Assembly (NCBI GenBank): GCA_963833745.1
Contig: CAWHZD010000004.1
Span: 1,426,001-1,490,000 of the forward strand
Direction of reading: 5' to 3'
Length of the DNA stretch: 64,000 nucleotides
DNA from: AP-15 sp963833745
GTDB lineage: Bacteria; Pseudomonadota; Alphaproteobacteria; ATCC43930; CGMCC-115725
Positions within the stretch are counted from its first letter, which is position 1; the number at the start of each line of letters is the position of its first letter. The position numbers were made by a program, and so were the translations under genes. Below the pieces are notes generated by a model that was not told the DNA's origin, ran no database searches, and saw only the letters and a program-made list of their open reading frames with translations. Of the stretch, positions 35,191 to 43,600 are shown piece after piece.

Positions 35191-36129
35191 TCAGCCAAAG
35201 GCGCGCTTGAACGCGGCCCAGACTTGGCGCTGGGCGGCCATCGCGTCGTCGACGACCGGCACCATGCCCAAAAAGCCGTGGATCATCCCGGGATATTCCC
35301 GGTATTCGACCGGGACGCCGCCCCGGCGCAGCGCCTCGGCATAGCTTTCGCCGTCGTCGTGCAGGACGTCGCATTCGGCGACGATGACGACCGCCGGGGC
35401 GGCGCCGGCATGGCTCGGGGCCTTGATCGGCGAGGCCCGCCAATCCTCGGCGTCCGCCGCCGAGCGTAAATAATGGCGGCCGAACCACGCCATCGCGTCA
35501 CGCGTCAACACACCGTAGCCTTGCGCAAATTTGCCGTAGCTGGCCCCGGACAACGTGTAGTCGGCGACCGGATAAACCAGCGACTGCAGCCGCAGCTTCG
35601 GACCGCCGGTGTCGCGCGCGATCAACGCCACGACCGCGGCGAGGTTGGCGCCGGCGCTGTCGCCATGCACCCCAATGCGGCCGGGATCGGCGCCGAGGCT
35701 CGCGGCATTGGCGTGAACCCAGGTTAATGCCGCAAACAAATCGTCGACTGCCGCGGGGAATTTGTGCTCCGGCCCCATCCGGTAGTCGATCGAGGCGACC
35801 AATGCTCCGACCCCCGAGCACAGATTGCGGGCAACCATGTCATGGGTGTCGAGGCTGCCGATGACATGGCCGCCACCGTGATAATAGACGATCGCCGGCA
35901 CCGGCCCCACCGCATCGGGCCAGTAGAGCCGCAGGCGGATTTCGCCGGCGGGGCCGGGGATCTGCCGCTCCTCGACCCGCGCGACCGGCAACGGCTCGGC
36001 CTTGCGCGCTCGCGCCGTCGCCTCCGCCTGGGCGCGCGCCTCAGCCGGGGTCATATCTTCGATCGGCCGCAATTCGGCCTTGGCCATCGCTTCGAGAACT
36101 TGGACGATCTGCGGGTGCAGGCTCGGCAT
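35191..36129 (-). CDS. alpha/beta hydrolase, hormone-sensitive-lipase family
   Basis: 312-residue esterase. The HSL-family oxyanion motif is YYHGGGHVIGS, the nucleophile elbow is GVHGDSAGANLAAVVAL (G-D-S-A-G), the acid lies in VIVAECDVLHDDG and the His in GMIHGFLGMVP. An N-terminal cap helix region begins HPQIVQVLEAMAKAEL. Start ATG 36127-36129 is placed after GAGG; upstream in-frame residues come from a palindromic repeat. It likely hydrolyses short-chain or aryl esters in the cytosol and sits beside other catabolic-type genes. Confidence 0.85.
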   Translation of the reverse strand: MPSLHPQIVQVLEAMAKAELRPIEDMTPAEARAQAEATARARKAEPLPVARVEERQIPGPAGEIRLRLYWPDAVGPVPAIVYYHGGGHVIGSLDTHDMVARNLCSGVGALVASIDYRMGPEHKFPAAVDDLFAALTWVHANAASLGADPGRIGVHGDSAGANLAAVVALIARDTGGPKLRLQSLVYPVADYTLSGASYGKFAQGYGVLTRDAMAWFGRHYLRSAADAEDWRASPIKAPSHAGAAPAVVIVAECDVLHDDGESYAEALRRGGVPVEYREYPGMIHGFLGMVPVVDDAMAAQRQVWAAFKRAFG

Positions 36130-36156
36130 TGGTTTTTCCTCGATCTCCATGGGGTC

Positions 36157-36241
36157 GTCATGGCGAGCGAAGCGAAGCAATCTCGATGGGGAGGTTGCGC
36201 CGGCAACGAGATCGCTTTGTCGCGTCGCTCCTCGCGATGAC
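36157..36241. repeat. REP-like palindromic repeat
   Basis: The unit begins gtcatggcgagcg and ends with the near-complement cgctcctcgcgatgac, with an inner pair around the centre. This is the common alphaproteobacterial intergenic palindrome type. It separates the esterase from the upstream luciferase-like gene. Confidence 0.8.
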
Positions 36242-36265
36242 AGCAGAGGTGGCTGCGGCAGACCG

Positions 36266-37471
36266 CTATTGCGCGGCGGCGACAAGGGCGGGTTTCGCCG
36301 GCGCGGGGTTCAGCTCGCGCAGCCGCGGCAACACCTCTTTGCCCATCAGGGTGATGTTGGCGACGGTGTCGGCATGGTCGAGAAAGCCGCCCTGGCCGAA
36401 AAACAAGAGATTGCCAAACCCGCCGACGCGGTCGTTCAGCTCCTTGATCTGGTTGTAGACATCGTCTGGTGTGCCGGCAAAAACGGTGGCGCCTTCCATC
36501 AACTGGTCTAAGGTCGCGGTAGTGTGGTCGATCGGGTTCCCGTCACGGTCGCGCACAAACCCGCCGCGTTTGCCGCCGGCTTTGAGCATCGCCACATTGG
36601 CGCCGAGCGAATTGTAGCCGGGCGGATTGGTGAACGGCTCAAGCACAACCGGAGAGGTGCGCACATAGTCGGCGGCGAGATTGGCGCGGCGCCGCCCCTC
36701 CTCGCGCGTTGCACCGACGCCGACCACCGCCGCATAGGCAAAGCGGTCGGGGCCGGCGGTCCAGCCCAGCTCCTCGGCGCGCTGGCGATAAGCCGCGAAC
36801 AACGGCCCCGCGACCGCACCCGACAGCAAGGTGCCGACGACATGCCCGCGCTCGGCCGCCATGCGCCCGGTTTCGGGGCTGACCCCGGTCATCCACACCG
36901 GCGGCGTCGGCTGCTGCAGGGGCCGCGGCCACACGTTGACATTGCGGTAATGGAAGAACTCGCCTTCCCAGTTGAACGGCCCGTCGGCCGTCGACAGCGC
37001 CTTCAGGATCAAATCATGCGCCTCCCAATAGCGGCGCATCAGAGTGGCGGGGTTGCTGTTGGCCGGCGCGATCTCGTAGGCCGCACCTTTGACGAGACCC
37101 ATCTCCAGCCGGCCGCCCGACAACACGTCGAGCCACGCCATCTCCTCGGCGACGCGCACCGGGTCCGGCCGGTTGGCGATCGGGGTGCCGAGCGACAACA
37201 GCCGCGAGCGCTTGGTCTCGCGGGCGATGATCGCCAACGCCATCGGCACCGATATGGTCAGGCAGGTTGCGGTGCTGTGATGTTCGTTGACCATGATGTC
37301 GAGCCCGACCTCGTCGCACAGCGCGAACTCGTCGAGATAGCGGTTCAGCAAGTGGTGGCCGATTCGCGGGTCGTAGTTGCTGTTCGGCAAGACGACGCGC
37401 AGCGAGCCGCGCTTCAGTCCTTCCTCCCAGGCCGGGTGATAGGCCATCTCGGAGAAGTAAAAAACGCGCAT
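36266..37471 (-). CDS. LLM-class flavin-dependent oxidoreductase
   Basis: 401-residue luciferase-like TIM-barrel protein. Typical stretches are LCDEVGLDIMVNEHHSTATC (strand with the N-E-H-H motif of bacterial luciferase-alpha relatives), SLGTPIANRPDPVRVAEEMA and LSGGRLEMGLVKGAAYEI. The length is that of two-component FMN-dependent monooxygenases. Start ATG 37469-37471 opens with MRVFYFSEMAYHPAWE; the frame upstream is repeat-derived. Its neighbours (esterase, cupin, alpha/beta hydrolase) suggest a catabolic role on an unknown compound. Confidence 0.85.
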   Translation of the reverse strand: MRVFYFSEMAYHPAWEEGLKRGSLRVVLPNSNYDPRIGHHLLNRYLDEFALCDEVGLDIMVNEHHSTATCLTISVPMALAIIARETKRSRLLSLGTPIANRPDPVRVAEEMAWLDVLSGGRLEMGLVKGAAYEIAPANSNPATLMRRYWEAHDLILKALSTADGPFNWEGEFFHYRNVNVWPRPLQQPTPPVWMTGVSPETGRMAAERGHVVGTLLSGAVAGPLFAAYRQRAEELGWTAGPDRFAYAAVVGVGATREEGRRRANLAADYVRTSPVVLEPFTNPPGYNSLGANVAMLKAGGKRGGFVRDRDGNPIDHTTATLDQLMEGATVFAGTPDDVYNQIKELNDRVGGFGNLLFFGQGGFLDHADTVANITLMGKEVLPRLRELNPAPAKPALVAAAQ

Positions 37472-37523
37472 AGTGTTGCTCCAATCACAGCGCAAAAGTC
37501 GGGTAGACTGCTTCTCAATTTTT

Positions 37524-37605
37524 CGTCGCCCCCGCGAAAGCGGGGGTCCAGGTGCGACAGTCGAGGCGCTTGCAATCCTCGATTCCCGCTGTTGCGGGTA
37601 TGACG
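37524..37605. repeat. REP-like palindromic repeat
   Basis: Begins cgtcgcccccgcgaaagcgg and ends gattcccgctgttgcgggta plus tgacg; the two halves are complementary and each contains its own short hairpin (cccccgcgaaagcggggg). It lies between the luciferase-like gene and the alpha/beta hydrolase. The short hairpin resembles the two 23-nt inserts found in istA near 49.2 kb. Confidence 0.8.
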
Positions 37606-37645
37606 AGTGACAATTCATATCCACTGCCGTTTTCGTTCGATCGAG

Positions 37646-38422
37646 TCAGCTGTTGCCGTCGACGAAAACGGCGAGCTTGTCGACGAATGCTTGGGGTTGC
37701 TCCCAATGCGGGAAGTGCCCGGCATCGGCGATCAGTTCGAGACGGGCATTCGGGATCGCCTGGCGCCAGCTCTCGCCATAGGCCGGCGTGACGATCCGGT
37801 CTTCACTGCCCCACAACAGCAGGGTCGGCCGGTCGATGCGATGCAGCCAGCGCTTGAGGCGCGGGTTGTGCATGTACGGCTTCCAGCCATAAAGCGCGAA
37901 AGCCTCGCGGCCGCGCACGATCGCAGCGAGCTCGCTCTCCGGCAATTGGGTGAAATCGACATCGCCTTGCACCGGGTCGGCCCAGGCGCGCCGCAGATAT
38001 TCCGCTCGGGGAAGCGCGTGCATGTCGGTGATGTCGCGCTCTTCGCGACCGCCGAACTTGGCGCCGAGCGGATCGATGAGGACGAGGCGGGAGAAGCGCG
38101 CGGTCGAGCGCACCATGAGCTCGGCGGCGACCCAACCGCCAAAGCAGGCGCCGACCAGCACCGCGTCCTCCAGCCCGAGCTCGAGTGCTAGATCGAGATA
38201 GAGGTAGGCGAGATCGTCGACCGAGCCGATCCCGTCGACTAGCGGAGAATTGCCCCAGCCCGGATGCGACGGCGCGATCACGCGATAGCGGCGGGCGAGC
38301 AGGTCGAGCCACGGCCGCTCCGGCATCAAGCCTTCACCGGCATGCAGAAACAGCAGCGGGCGGCCGGCGCCGCGCTCGACCAGTTCGAGGCTGGCGCCGG
38401 CGATTGCGATCGTGCGCGGCAT
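37646..38422 (-). CDS. alpha/beta-fold hydrolase with Cys at the nucleophile elbow
   Basis: 258 residues, alpha/beta-hydrolase fold. The oxyanion strand is LLFLHAGEGL; the elbow reads VLVGACFGGWVAAEL, so the usual Ser of G-x-S-x-G is Cys; the acid is in LLLWGSEDRIV and the His in ADAGHFPHWEQP. A Cys nucleophile occurs in dienelactone hydrolases but is unusual in this meta-cleavage-hydrolase-like group. Start ATG 38420-38422 overlaps the stop of the upstream cupin gene by one nt, so the two are co-translated and probably act in one pathway. Confidence 0.8.
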   Translation of the reverse strand: MPRTIAIAGASLELVERGAGRPLLFLHAGEGLMPERPWLDLLARRYRVIAPSHPGWGNSPLVDGIGSVDDLAYLYLDLALELGLEDAVLVGACFGGWVAAELMVRSTARFSRLVLIDPLGAKFGGREERDITDMHALPRAEYLRRAWADPVQGDVDFTQLPESELAAIVRGREAFALYGWKPYMHNPRLKRWLHRIDRPTLLLWGSEDRIVTPAYGESWRQAIPNARLELIADAGHFPHWEQPQAFVDKLAVFVDGNS

Positions 38423-38931
38423 CACGGCGCCGGATAATGGGTGCGCAGCATCTCGCCGTCGACCTCGGCCGGCTCGGCGTCGATCAGGACAAAGGCGAAC
38501 ACCGCCGGGGTAGCACCATTGTTGACCCAGGCGTGCATCGTACCGCGCTGCACGCAGATGTCGCCTTGCTTCATGTGCACGATCTCGCCGCTGTCGAATT
38601 CGAGGTCGCACTCGCCCGACAGCAGGATCGCGTAATCCACGGTCTCGGTGCGGTGCATGAATTTGGGCGCGCCGGGGGCGAATTCGGTGACCCGGATCAC
38701 GGTCCCCTGGCCGGTGCCGACGTAATTGTAGCGCTTGACGAAACCCGCCCGCTGCGGCGCCTCGGCTGCTTTGGAATTGTCGACCGGCATCTTGTCGGTC
38801 GACCAGATCTCGCAGCCCGAAATATGCGGACGGTTCAGCCGTGGAACCGCGCTCAGCCGCTCGTCGGTGGCGACGATGGCCTTGCCGTTTGCGTCATGCC
38901 CGGTGACGATCCGCCGTACTTCCAGCGCCAT
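38422..38931 (-). CDS. cupin-domain protein
   Basis: 169 residues. A single cupin barrel is visible: FMHRTETVDYAILLSGECDL matches cupin motif 1 (with H and E ligands), and GDICVQRGTMHAWVNNG motif 2 (terminal His). A metal-binding dioxygenase/isomerase or a sensory role is possible; the substrate is unknown. Translationally coupled to the alpha/beta hydrolase downstream. Confidence 0.8.
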   Translation of the reverse strand: MALEVRRIVTGHDANGKAIVATDERLSAVPRLNRPHISGCEIWSTDKMPVDNSKAAEAPQRAGFVKRYNYVGTGQGTVIRVTEFAPGAPKFMHRTETVDYAILLSGECDLEFDSGEIVHMKQGDICVQRGTMHAWVNNGATPAVFAFVLIDAEPAEVDGEMLRTHYPAP

Positions 38932-39108
38932 TCACCCCTCCCTCCGACCGGTTTTGCCCGGCAGTCGCCAGTCTACAGGGAGGACGGCCCGACTGGCCAC
39001 AACCACGCCGCGCGGGAACACGCGATCGACGCCTCCTTTGATCCGCCGCTCGAAATCGCGCAGTCCTTAGCGTAGCTTCTCACCGACGAGGTTGAGGAAG
39101 AGGGCAGC

Positions 39109-41430
39109 ATGCGCTTTGGCATTGGACAGCCGGCGACCCGCAAGGAGGACCGCCGCTTTCTGACCGGACAGGGGCGCTACGTCGCGGACATCGATCTGGT
39201 TCGCCAGGCGCATGCGGTTTTCGTATTCTCGCCGCATGCCCACGCGCGGATCCGCTCGGTCGACACGACCGCGGCGGAGCAGATGCCCGGCGTTTACGCC
39301 GTCCTGACCGGCGCGGACTGGGCGGCCGACGGGCTCGGCACCCTCGATCCCGAGGCGATGCCCGAGGATATGGGCGGACCCAAGGGATTCCGCACCGAGC
39401 GCCCGCCATTGGCGCAGGGTCGCGTGCGCCATGTCGGCGAGCGCGTCGCCGTGGTGATCGCCGCGAGCGAAGCGCAGGCGCGCGACGCGGCCGAGCTGGT
39501 CTCAGTCGATTACGAATTGTTGCCCGCGGTGGTCACCGCCGAGGACGCGGTCCGCCCCGGCGCGCCACTGGTCCATGACGGTGCCGCCGCCAACACCTCG
39601 TTTACGATGCGCATCGGCAACCCCGACGCCGCCGATGCGGCCTTCGTCCGGGCGTCTCACGTTACCCGGCTCACGCTCTACAACAACCGCATCACCGCCG
39701 TCACGATGGAGCCGCGCGGCTGCATCGCCGACTATGATCCCGGCAGCCGTCGCTACATGCTCTACACCAGCACGCAAAACGTGCATGGCGTGCGCCAGAC
39801 CTTGGCGCATCAAATCCTGCATGTGCCGGAGAGCCGGATCCGCGTCGTCGCCCGCGATGTCGGCGGCGGCTTTGGCATGAAGGGCAACGTCTACCCGGAA
39901 GAGGCGGTCACCGTGTGGGCCGCCTGCCGCACCGGCCGGCCGGTCAAATGGATCCCGACGCGCTCCGAGGCCCTGCTCGGCGATTATGACGGGCGCGACC
40001 AGAAGGTCGCCGCCGAGCTGGCGCTCGACGCTGCCGGCAAGTTTCTGGCTCTGCGTTGGACCGGCTCGCACAACGCCGGCGCCTATATCGAGGGCGCCGG
40101 CGCCATCCCGATCATCTTTTCGCTGAAGCTTGCCTCCACCGTCTACGACATCCCGGCGGTCGCGGTTGCCAGCAGCCTCGTTTTCACCAACACCGCGCCG
40201 ACCGTACCCTATCGCGGCGCCGGGCGCCCCGAGGCGGTCTACATCATGGAGCGCCTCGTCGACCAGGCGGCGCGCGAGCTGCACATCGACCCGGCCGAGC
40301 TGCGCAAGAGGAACCTGATCCAGCCCGGCGCCTACCCTTATCAGACGCCCACCGGCTGGACTTACGACACCGGGAATTATGCCGCCGCTCTGGCCAAATG
40401 CCAGGCCCTGGCCGACTGGGACGGCTATGCCGCGCGGCACGCCGACAGCAAAGCCGGGGGCAAATACCGCGGCCGCAGCGTCACCTACTATGTCGACAAT
40501 ACCGGCGTCTTCAACGAGCGCATGGAAGTGCGCTTCGATCCGTCGGGCGAGTTGACGATCCTCGCCGGCACCTTGTCGCACGGGCAGGGGCACGAGACGA
40601 CCTATGCGCAGATGGTCTCCGACTGGCTCGGCGTGCCCGAGGACCAGATCCATCTGGCGCAGGCCGACACCGACGAGGTCGCGATCGGCCGCGGCACCTA
40701 CGCCTCGCGCAGCATGATGATCGGCGGCAGCGCCTTGCGCGGCGCGGCCGACGAGGTCATCGAGCGCGGCAAGCGCTTTGCCGCCCATTTCATGGAGGCC
40801 GATACAGCCGACATCGCCTTTGCCGACGGCGCGTTCACGATCGCCGGGACCGACCGGTCGATGCCGATCGGGCAGGTGGCGCAGATGTCGTTCATCCCGG
40901 TCGGCCTGCCCTCGGCCCTCGGGGTCGGCCTGCAGGGTGCCGGCGCCTTCAACTCGGATGTGCCGAGCTTTCCCAATGGCTGCCACATCTGCGAGCTCGA
41001 GATCGACCCGGAGACCGGCGCCGTTGCGGTCGACCGCTACACCGTCGTCGACGATTGCGGGACGGTGATCAACCCGCTGTTGGCCAAGGGGCAGATCCAA
41101 GGCGGCGTGGCGCAAGGCGCCGGCCAGGCCTTGCTCGAAGACGTCGTCTACGACCGCGACAGCGGCCAGCTGCTGACCGGCACCTTGTTGGATTACGGCA
41201 TCCCGCGCGCCGATACCCTGCCTCCGATCACGATCGATTTCAGCCCCGTCCCGAGCACCACCAACCCGCTCGGCGCCAAAGGTGTCGGCGAAGGCGGCAC
41301 CGTCGCCAGCACACCCACGGTGATGAACGCGATCCTCGACGCTCTTGCCCCGCTCGGCGTCGCCGACCTGCCGATGCCGGCAACCCCTGAGCGTGTCTGG
41401 TGCGCGATCAACAAACGCAAACCGGTCTGA
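39109..41430 (+). CDS. orphan xanthine-dehydrogenase-family molybdopterin large subunit
   Basis: 773 residues, CoxL/XdhB-like aldehyde oxidase/xanthine dehydrogenase large subunit, which binds the Mo-molybdopterin cofactor and hydroxylates or oxidises its substrate. Motifs: GIGQPATRKEDRRFLTGQGR at the N-terminus, RDVGGGFGMKGNVYPEEA, TVPYRGAGRPEAVYIMER, and the catalytic Glu in GAKGVGEGGTVAS. The CO-dehydrogenase active-site loop (AYxCSFR) is absent, so CO is not the substrate. The [2Fe-2S] and FAD subunits that normally accompany it are not adjacent, so electron transfer partners must lie elsewhere. Start ATG 39109; an AGG-rich stretch precedes it. Confidence 0.85.
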   Translation: MRFGIGQPATRKEDRRFLTGQGRYVADIDLVRQAHAVFVFSPHAHARIRSVDTTAAEQMPGVYAVLTGADWAADGLGTLDPEAMPEDMGGPKGFRTERPPLAQGRVRHVGERVAVVIAASEAQARDAAELVSVDYELLPAVVTAEDAVRPGAPLVHDGAAANTSFTMRIGNPDAADAAFVRASHVTRLTLYNNRITAVTMEPRGCIADYDPGSRRYMLYTSTQNVHGVRQTLAHQILHVPESRIRVVARDVGGGFGMKGNVYPEEAVTVWAACRTGRPVKWIPTRSEALLGDYDGRDQKVAAELALDAAGKFLALRWTGSHNAGAYIEGAGAIPIIFSLKLASTVYDIPAVAVASSLVFTNTAPTVPYRGAGRPEAVYIMERLVDQAARELHIDPAELRKRNLIQPGAYPYQTPTGWTYDTGNYAAALAKCQALADWDGYAARHADSKAGGKYRGRSVTYYVDNTGVFNERMEVRFDPSGELTILAGTLSHGQGHETTYAQMVSDWLGVPEDQIHLAQADTDEVAIGRGTYASRSMMIGGSALRGAADEVIERGKRFAAHFMEADTADIAFADGAFTIAGTDRSMPIGQVAQMSFIPVGLPSALGVGLQGAGAFNSDVPSFPNGCHICELEIDPETGAVAVDRYTVVDDCGTVINPLLAKGQIQGGVAQGAGQALLEDVVYDRDSGQLLTGTLLDYGIPRADTLPPITIDFSPVPSTTNPLGAKGVGEGGTVASTPTVMNAILDALAPLGVADLPMPATPERVWCAINKRKPV

Positions 41431-41885
41431 CGCAAAGCCTCATCTCGCGCCCGGGGGATCGAAGCGGATTGTTGCGGCCGGGACGCAGCCCGACCCAAAT
41501 CGCCGGTTCTTGCCGTTCCGCAGCTATCAGCGTAGGAGATGCGCCGGAAGCGACGCTGCGTCGCTGTTACCTTGTAGCACCGACGATCTCGATTTCTTTG
41601 AGAGCGCCTATATCCTCGCCTTTCGCCTGCTCAAAACGTCGGTCGCCGCCGTCGCGCTCGTTGACGTTCCCTGACAGCGGGTGTGTTAGCCGCCAGCAAT
41701 TATCTCCGATACCGCCGAGATTCTGATCGCTGTGGCTTTCTTTGGCGGTGTCGGGCTAGCCCGACGGGCGTGGCGCCTGCCAATTTCATTTATCTGCTTG
41801 CCTGTACTGTCCTTGCCGCTCTGAGCGTTCTGCCCTGATCCCGCCAGGAGACTCCGGTCGCTCGGCCGGGCTTTTTCCTTTGCGC
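41431..41885. other. intergenic region, mostly featureless
   Basis: About 455 nt after the molybdopterin subunit. Short open frames here look like chance. A terminator-like hairpin lies at 41853-41876. Just downstream, ATG 41886 opens a 25-residue frame (GLDFNITRPRFGPVLADNR) that stops at once and may be a gene remnant. Confidence 0.4.
41853..41876 (+). terminator. candidate intrinsic terminator
   Basis: A 6-bp stem (ccggtc with ggccgg, one G-T pair) around a gctc loop is followed by gcttttt. It lies about 420 nt past the molybdopterin-subunit gene, so it may end that transcript or another one. Confidence 0.5.
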
Positions 41886-41934
41886 ATGATGGCGAACCGA
41901 ACGGGCCTCGATTTCAACATCACCCGGCCGCGCT

Positions 41935-42342
41935 TTGGCCCCGTTCTTGCGGATAATCGCTGAGGCGTGTGCTTTGCATTGCGGCACGTGCATTTTGATT
42001 ACGTCATCGGAGAAAATCAACCAATGGTTAACGCTCGTGGGAGAAGATCGAGCAACGGGAAGGGCTCCGCTTGGAACAGATCGCATCACTCGACCGTTCC
42101 CCAAAGGAGATACGCTCCCTGGCTTCCCCGATGCGGAAAAGGTCCGAGCCAAGACGCCGCGCAGCGGCGGAGGCCGCAGAAGCCGATGGAAGACCGGTGA
42201 CGGCAGGATCATAGAACGTGACTACCTGCACGATACCGTGGAAGTATACGATGCTTCGGGTCGTAGGCACCTCGGCGAATTTGACCCGTCGGATGGCAGG
42301 CAAGTAGGGCCACCGGACCCTACGCGGCATGTGGAGCCTTAA
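41935..42342 (+). CDS. colicin E3-type ribonuclease toxin domain protein
   Basis: The last ~75 residues of this frame match the catalytic domain of colicin E3, which cleaves 16S rRNA at the decoding site. The shared scaffold includes TPRSGGGRRSRW, RRHLGEFDP and PPDPTR. Colicin E3 uses Asp510, His513, Glu517 and Arg545; here Asp96, His99, Glu103 (DYLHDTVE) and Arg131 occur with identical spacing (+3, +7, +35). The N-terminal ~55 residues are unrecognisable, contain no ATG, and may be non-coding; the true start could be GTG 42037, or the domain may be the stranded C-terminus of a larger delivered toxin. The stop is followed after 1 nt by a candidate immunity gene. Domain call is confident, gene boundaries are not. 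Confidence 0.7.
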   Translation: MAPFLRIIAEACALHCGTCILITSSEKINQWLTLVGEDRATGRAPLGTDRITRPFPKGDTLPGFPDAEKVRAKTPRSGGGRRSRWKTGDGRIIERDYLHDTVEVYDASGRRHLGEFDPSDGRQVGPPDPTRHVEP

Positions 42343-42343
42343 G

Positions 42344-42619
42344 ATGATCTATCGCGTTGTGACCTATGATCGCTCGACCGAGCGAATGAAGGGATACCTC
42401 TCGGTTCCACCGGTCATCCTTGAAGAAGTTAAAAAGGTCGCGGGTTTTAAGCTGCAAGATGATGGCCTCGGTGAATATGCGTTGGACGATGAGCAAACAA
42501 GGCAGATTGCTCAGCTTATGGGCTTTCGCCCCGAACCCGATCGATTTTATTATTATATAGAGCCTTACGAACCCGCAGAAGATGACGGCCTGCAGCAAAG
42601 CGCCGCTCAGTCCCGGTAA
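42344..42619 (+). CDS. candidate immunity protein for the E3-type toxin
   Basis: 91-residue acidic protein. It begins MIYRVVTYDRSTERMKG, which resembles the first strand of colicin E3 immunity protein (TWFDKSTEDFKG) over a dozen positions, and ends FYYYIEPYEPAEDDG, rich in acidic and aromatic residues suited to cover a basic nuclease. The rest does not obviously match Im3. Start ATG 42344 has GGAG at 42332-42335 inside the toxin gene, so the two genes are coupled. Immunity function is inferred from position, size and charge. Confidence 0.55.
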   Translation: MIYRVVTYDRSTERMKGYLSVPPVILEEVKKVAGFKLQDDGLGEYALDDEQTRQIAQLMGFRPEPDRFYYYIEPYEPAEDDGLQQSAAQSR

Positions 42620-42624
42620 CGACC

Positions 42625-42777
42625 ATATCGCACACGAGCCGCCTGTGCCGGTCCGGACGGCTGTCTCGGCGCCGTAGCGGTGGGCTATCCAGCGGGATCG
42701 GGCTCGACCTGATGCCGGCAATAGAGGCACCAGACGATCAGCCGCACGCGCGTCGCAGCGGCATTGCCGAGCGTCAT
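42625..42777 (-). pseudogene. remnant of a small conserved zinc-ribbon-like protein
   Basis: Read on the minus strand from ATG 42777, the frame gives TRVRLIVWCLYCRHQVEPDP and soon meets a stop. The continuation (HRYGAETAV) appears in another frame. I recognise a widespread alphaproteobacterial small protein with RLxVWCxxCxHxVEPDP followed by RYGAxTxVPDW. It is broken by a stop and at least one frameshift, so it is a decayed copy. Confidence 0.45.
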
Positions 42778-43385
42778 CGGCGGCCGATTTGTAGCCGCTC
42801 ACCACCTACACTGGGGATGAGTTGCTGTCACGATCCGGACTCGTAATCCAACTCGTGGGGTAACGGCGGATTACCGGGCCATTCGCGGAAGACGAGATTG
42901 CCCGGCATTCTCTGCCAGCCCAAAATCTCAAAGCCGATTATATTGACTACGCCCAACCATAGTTAAAATATGTCATCGTGTCATCCGCAACGCAGCTAAG
43001 TTCGGCTGGAAGTATTTCGGCAAGAATTGTACGGCCCGAATTATCACATTTGTAAAGCGCGATCTAATCTGGAACTCCGGCAATGAGATTGGAGTGCGTC
43101 AATTTATTCCTATTGTCTGCAAGGATTTCAAAGGCGTTTATGCGAGTAACCTTTGGTGCAGAGAATTAGCGATCGATCGTGCGGCGGACGAGTTGCGCGA
43201 GCGCACAGGTTCGTCTTCGGTGAGTTCTGGGAGCATCCCGGCAAGATGGGGTTGCCCATCGCGGTGATGGCAAGAGTGCCATAGGATGCCGCAGCGGCGC
43301 GAGTTGTTCGGCCGTCCTGGTTATTTATCGCTTATTCGGGTCCTTGCTTATTCGGTGATGCTTGGTTCTACGTCCTTGATTTAAT
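42778..43385. other. lower-GC region without a clear gene
   Basis: About 600 nt with clearly lower GC than its surroundings. A 42-codon minus-strand frame (42828-42956, TTG start, with GFEILGWQRMPGNLVFREWP) has coding-like composition but is unidentified. Otherwise nothing recognisable. It abuts the tRNA-Lys remnant and so probably is chromosomal DNA at the island border. Confidence 0.4.
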
Positions 43386-43430
43386 TGGTGGGTGCAGCAG
43401 GACTCGAACCTGCGGCCCGCTGATTAAGAG
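43386..43430 (-). other. 3' remnant of tRNA-Lys(CTT), attachment site of the integrated element
   Basis: On the minus strand this reads as the last 45 nt of a tRNA: anticodon loop CTCTTAA (anticodon CTT), anticodon-stem 3' strand tcagc, five-base variable loop, T arm gcaggttcgagtcctgc, acceptor 3' strand tgcaccc, discriminator A and CCA. The D arm and the 5' acceptor strand (which would be gggtgca) are absent to the right, so it is not a functional gene. A tyrosine integrase starts 170 nt away on that side. Integrases of this type target tRNA 3' ends and leave such a duplicate at one junction; the intact tRNA-Lys would be at the far end of the element, not in this window. Confidence 0.75.
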
Positions 43431-43600
43431 TAAGCGTTTTGACCGCGCCAAGGTCCGCCAATCATCGCCGTAATCCGCTATTTCCCTTGCATTCTGGATA
43501 GACCTTCTGATTTAACGTCGCCACGAACCGCCTTGCGGACCCGTCACGGACCCGACTGCCGGGTCCGCGTGGGGTCCGCAAATCGACATAAGAGGGTCGC

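Noticed and set aside
43431..43480. A complete tRNA-Lys gene
   Set aside because: No D arm or matching 5' acceptor strand is found; the anticodon-stem 5' strand pairs with one mismatch only by partial similarity.
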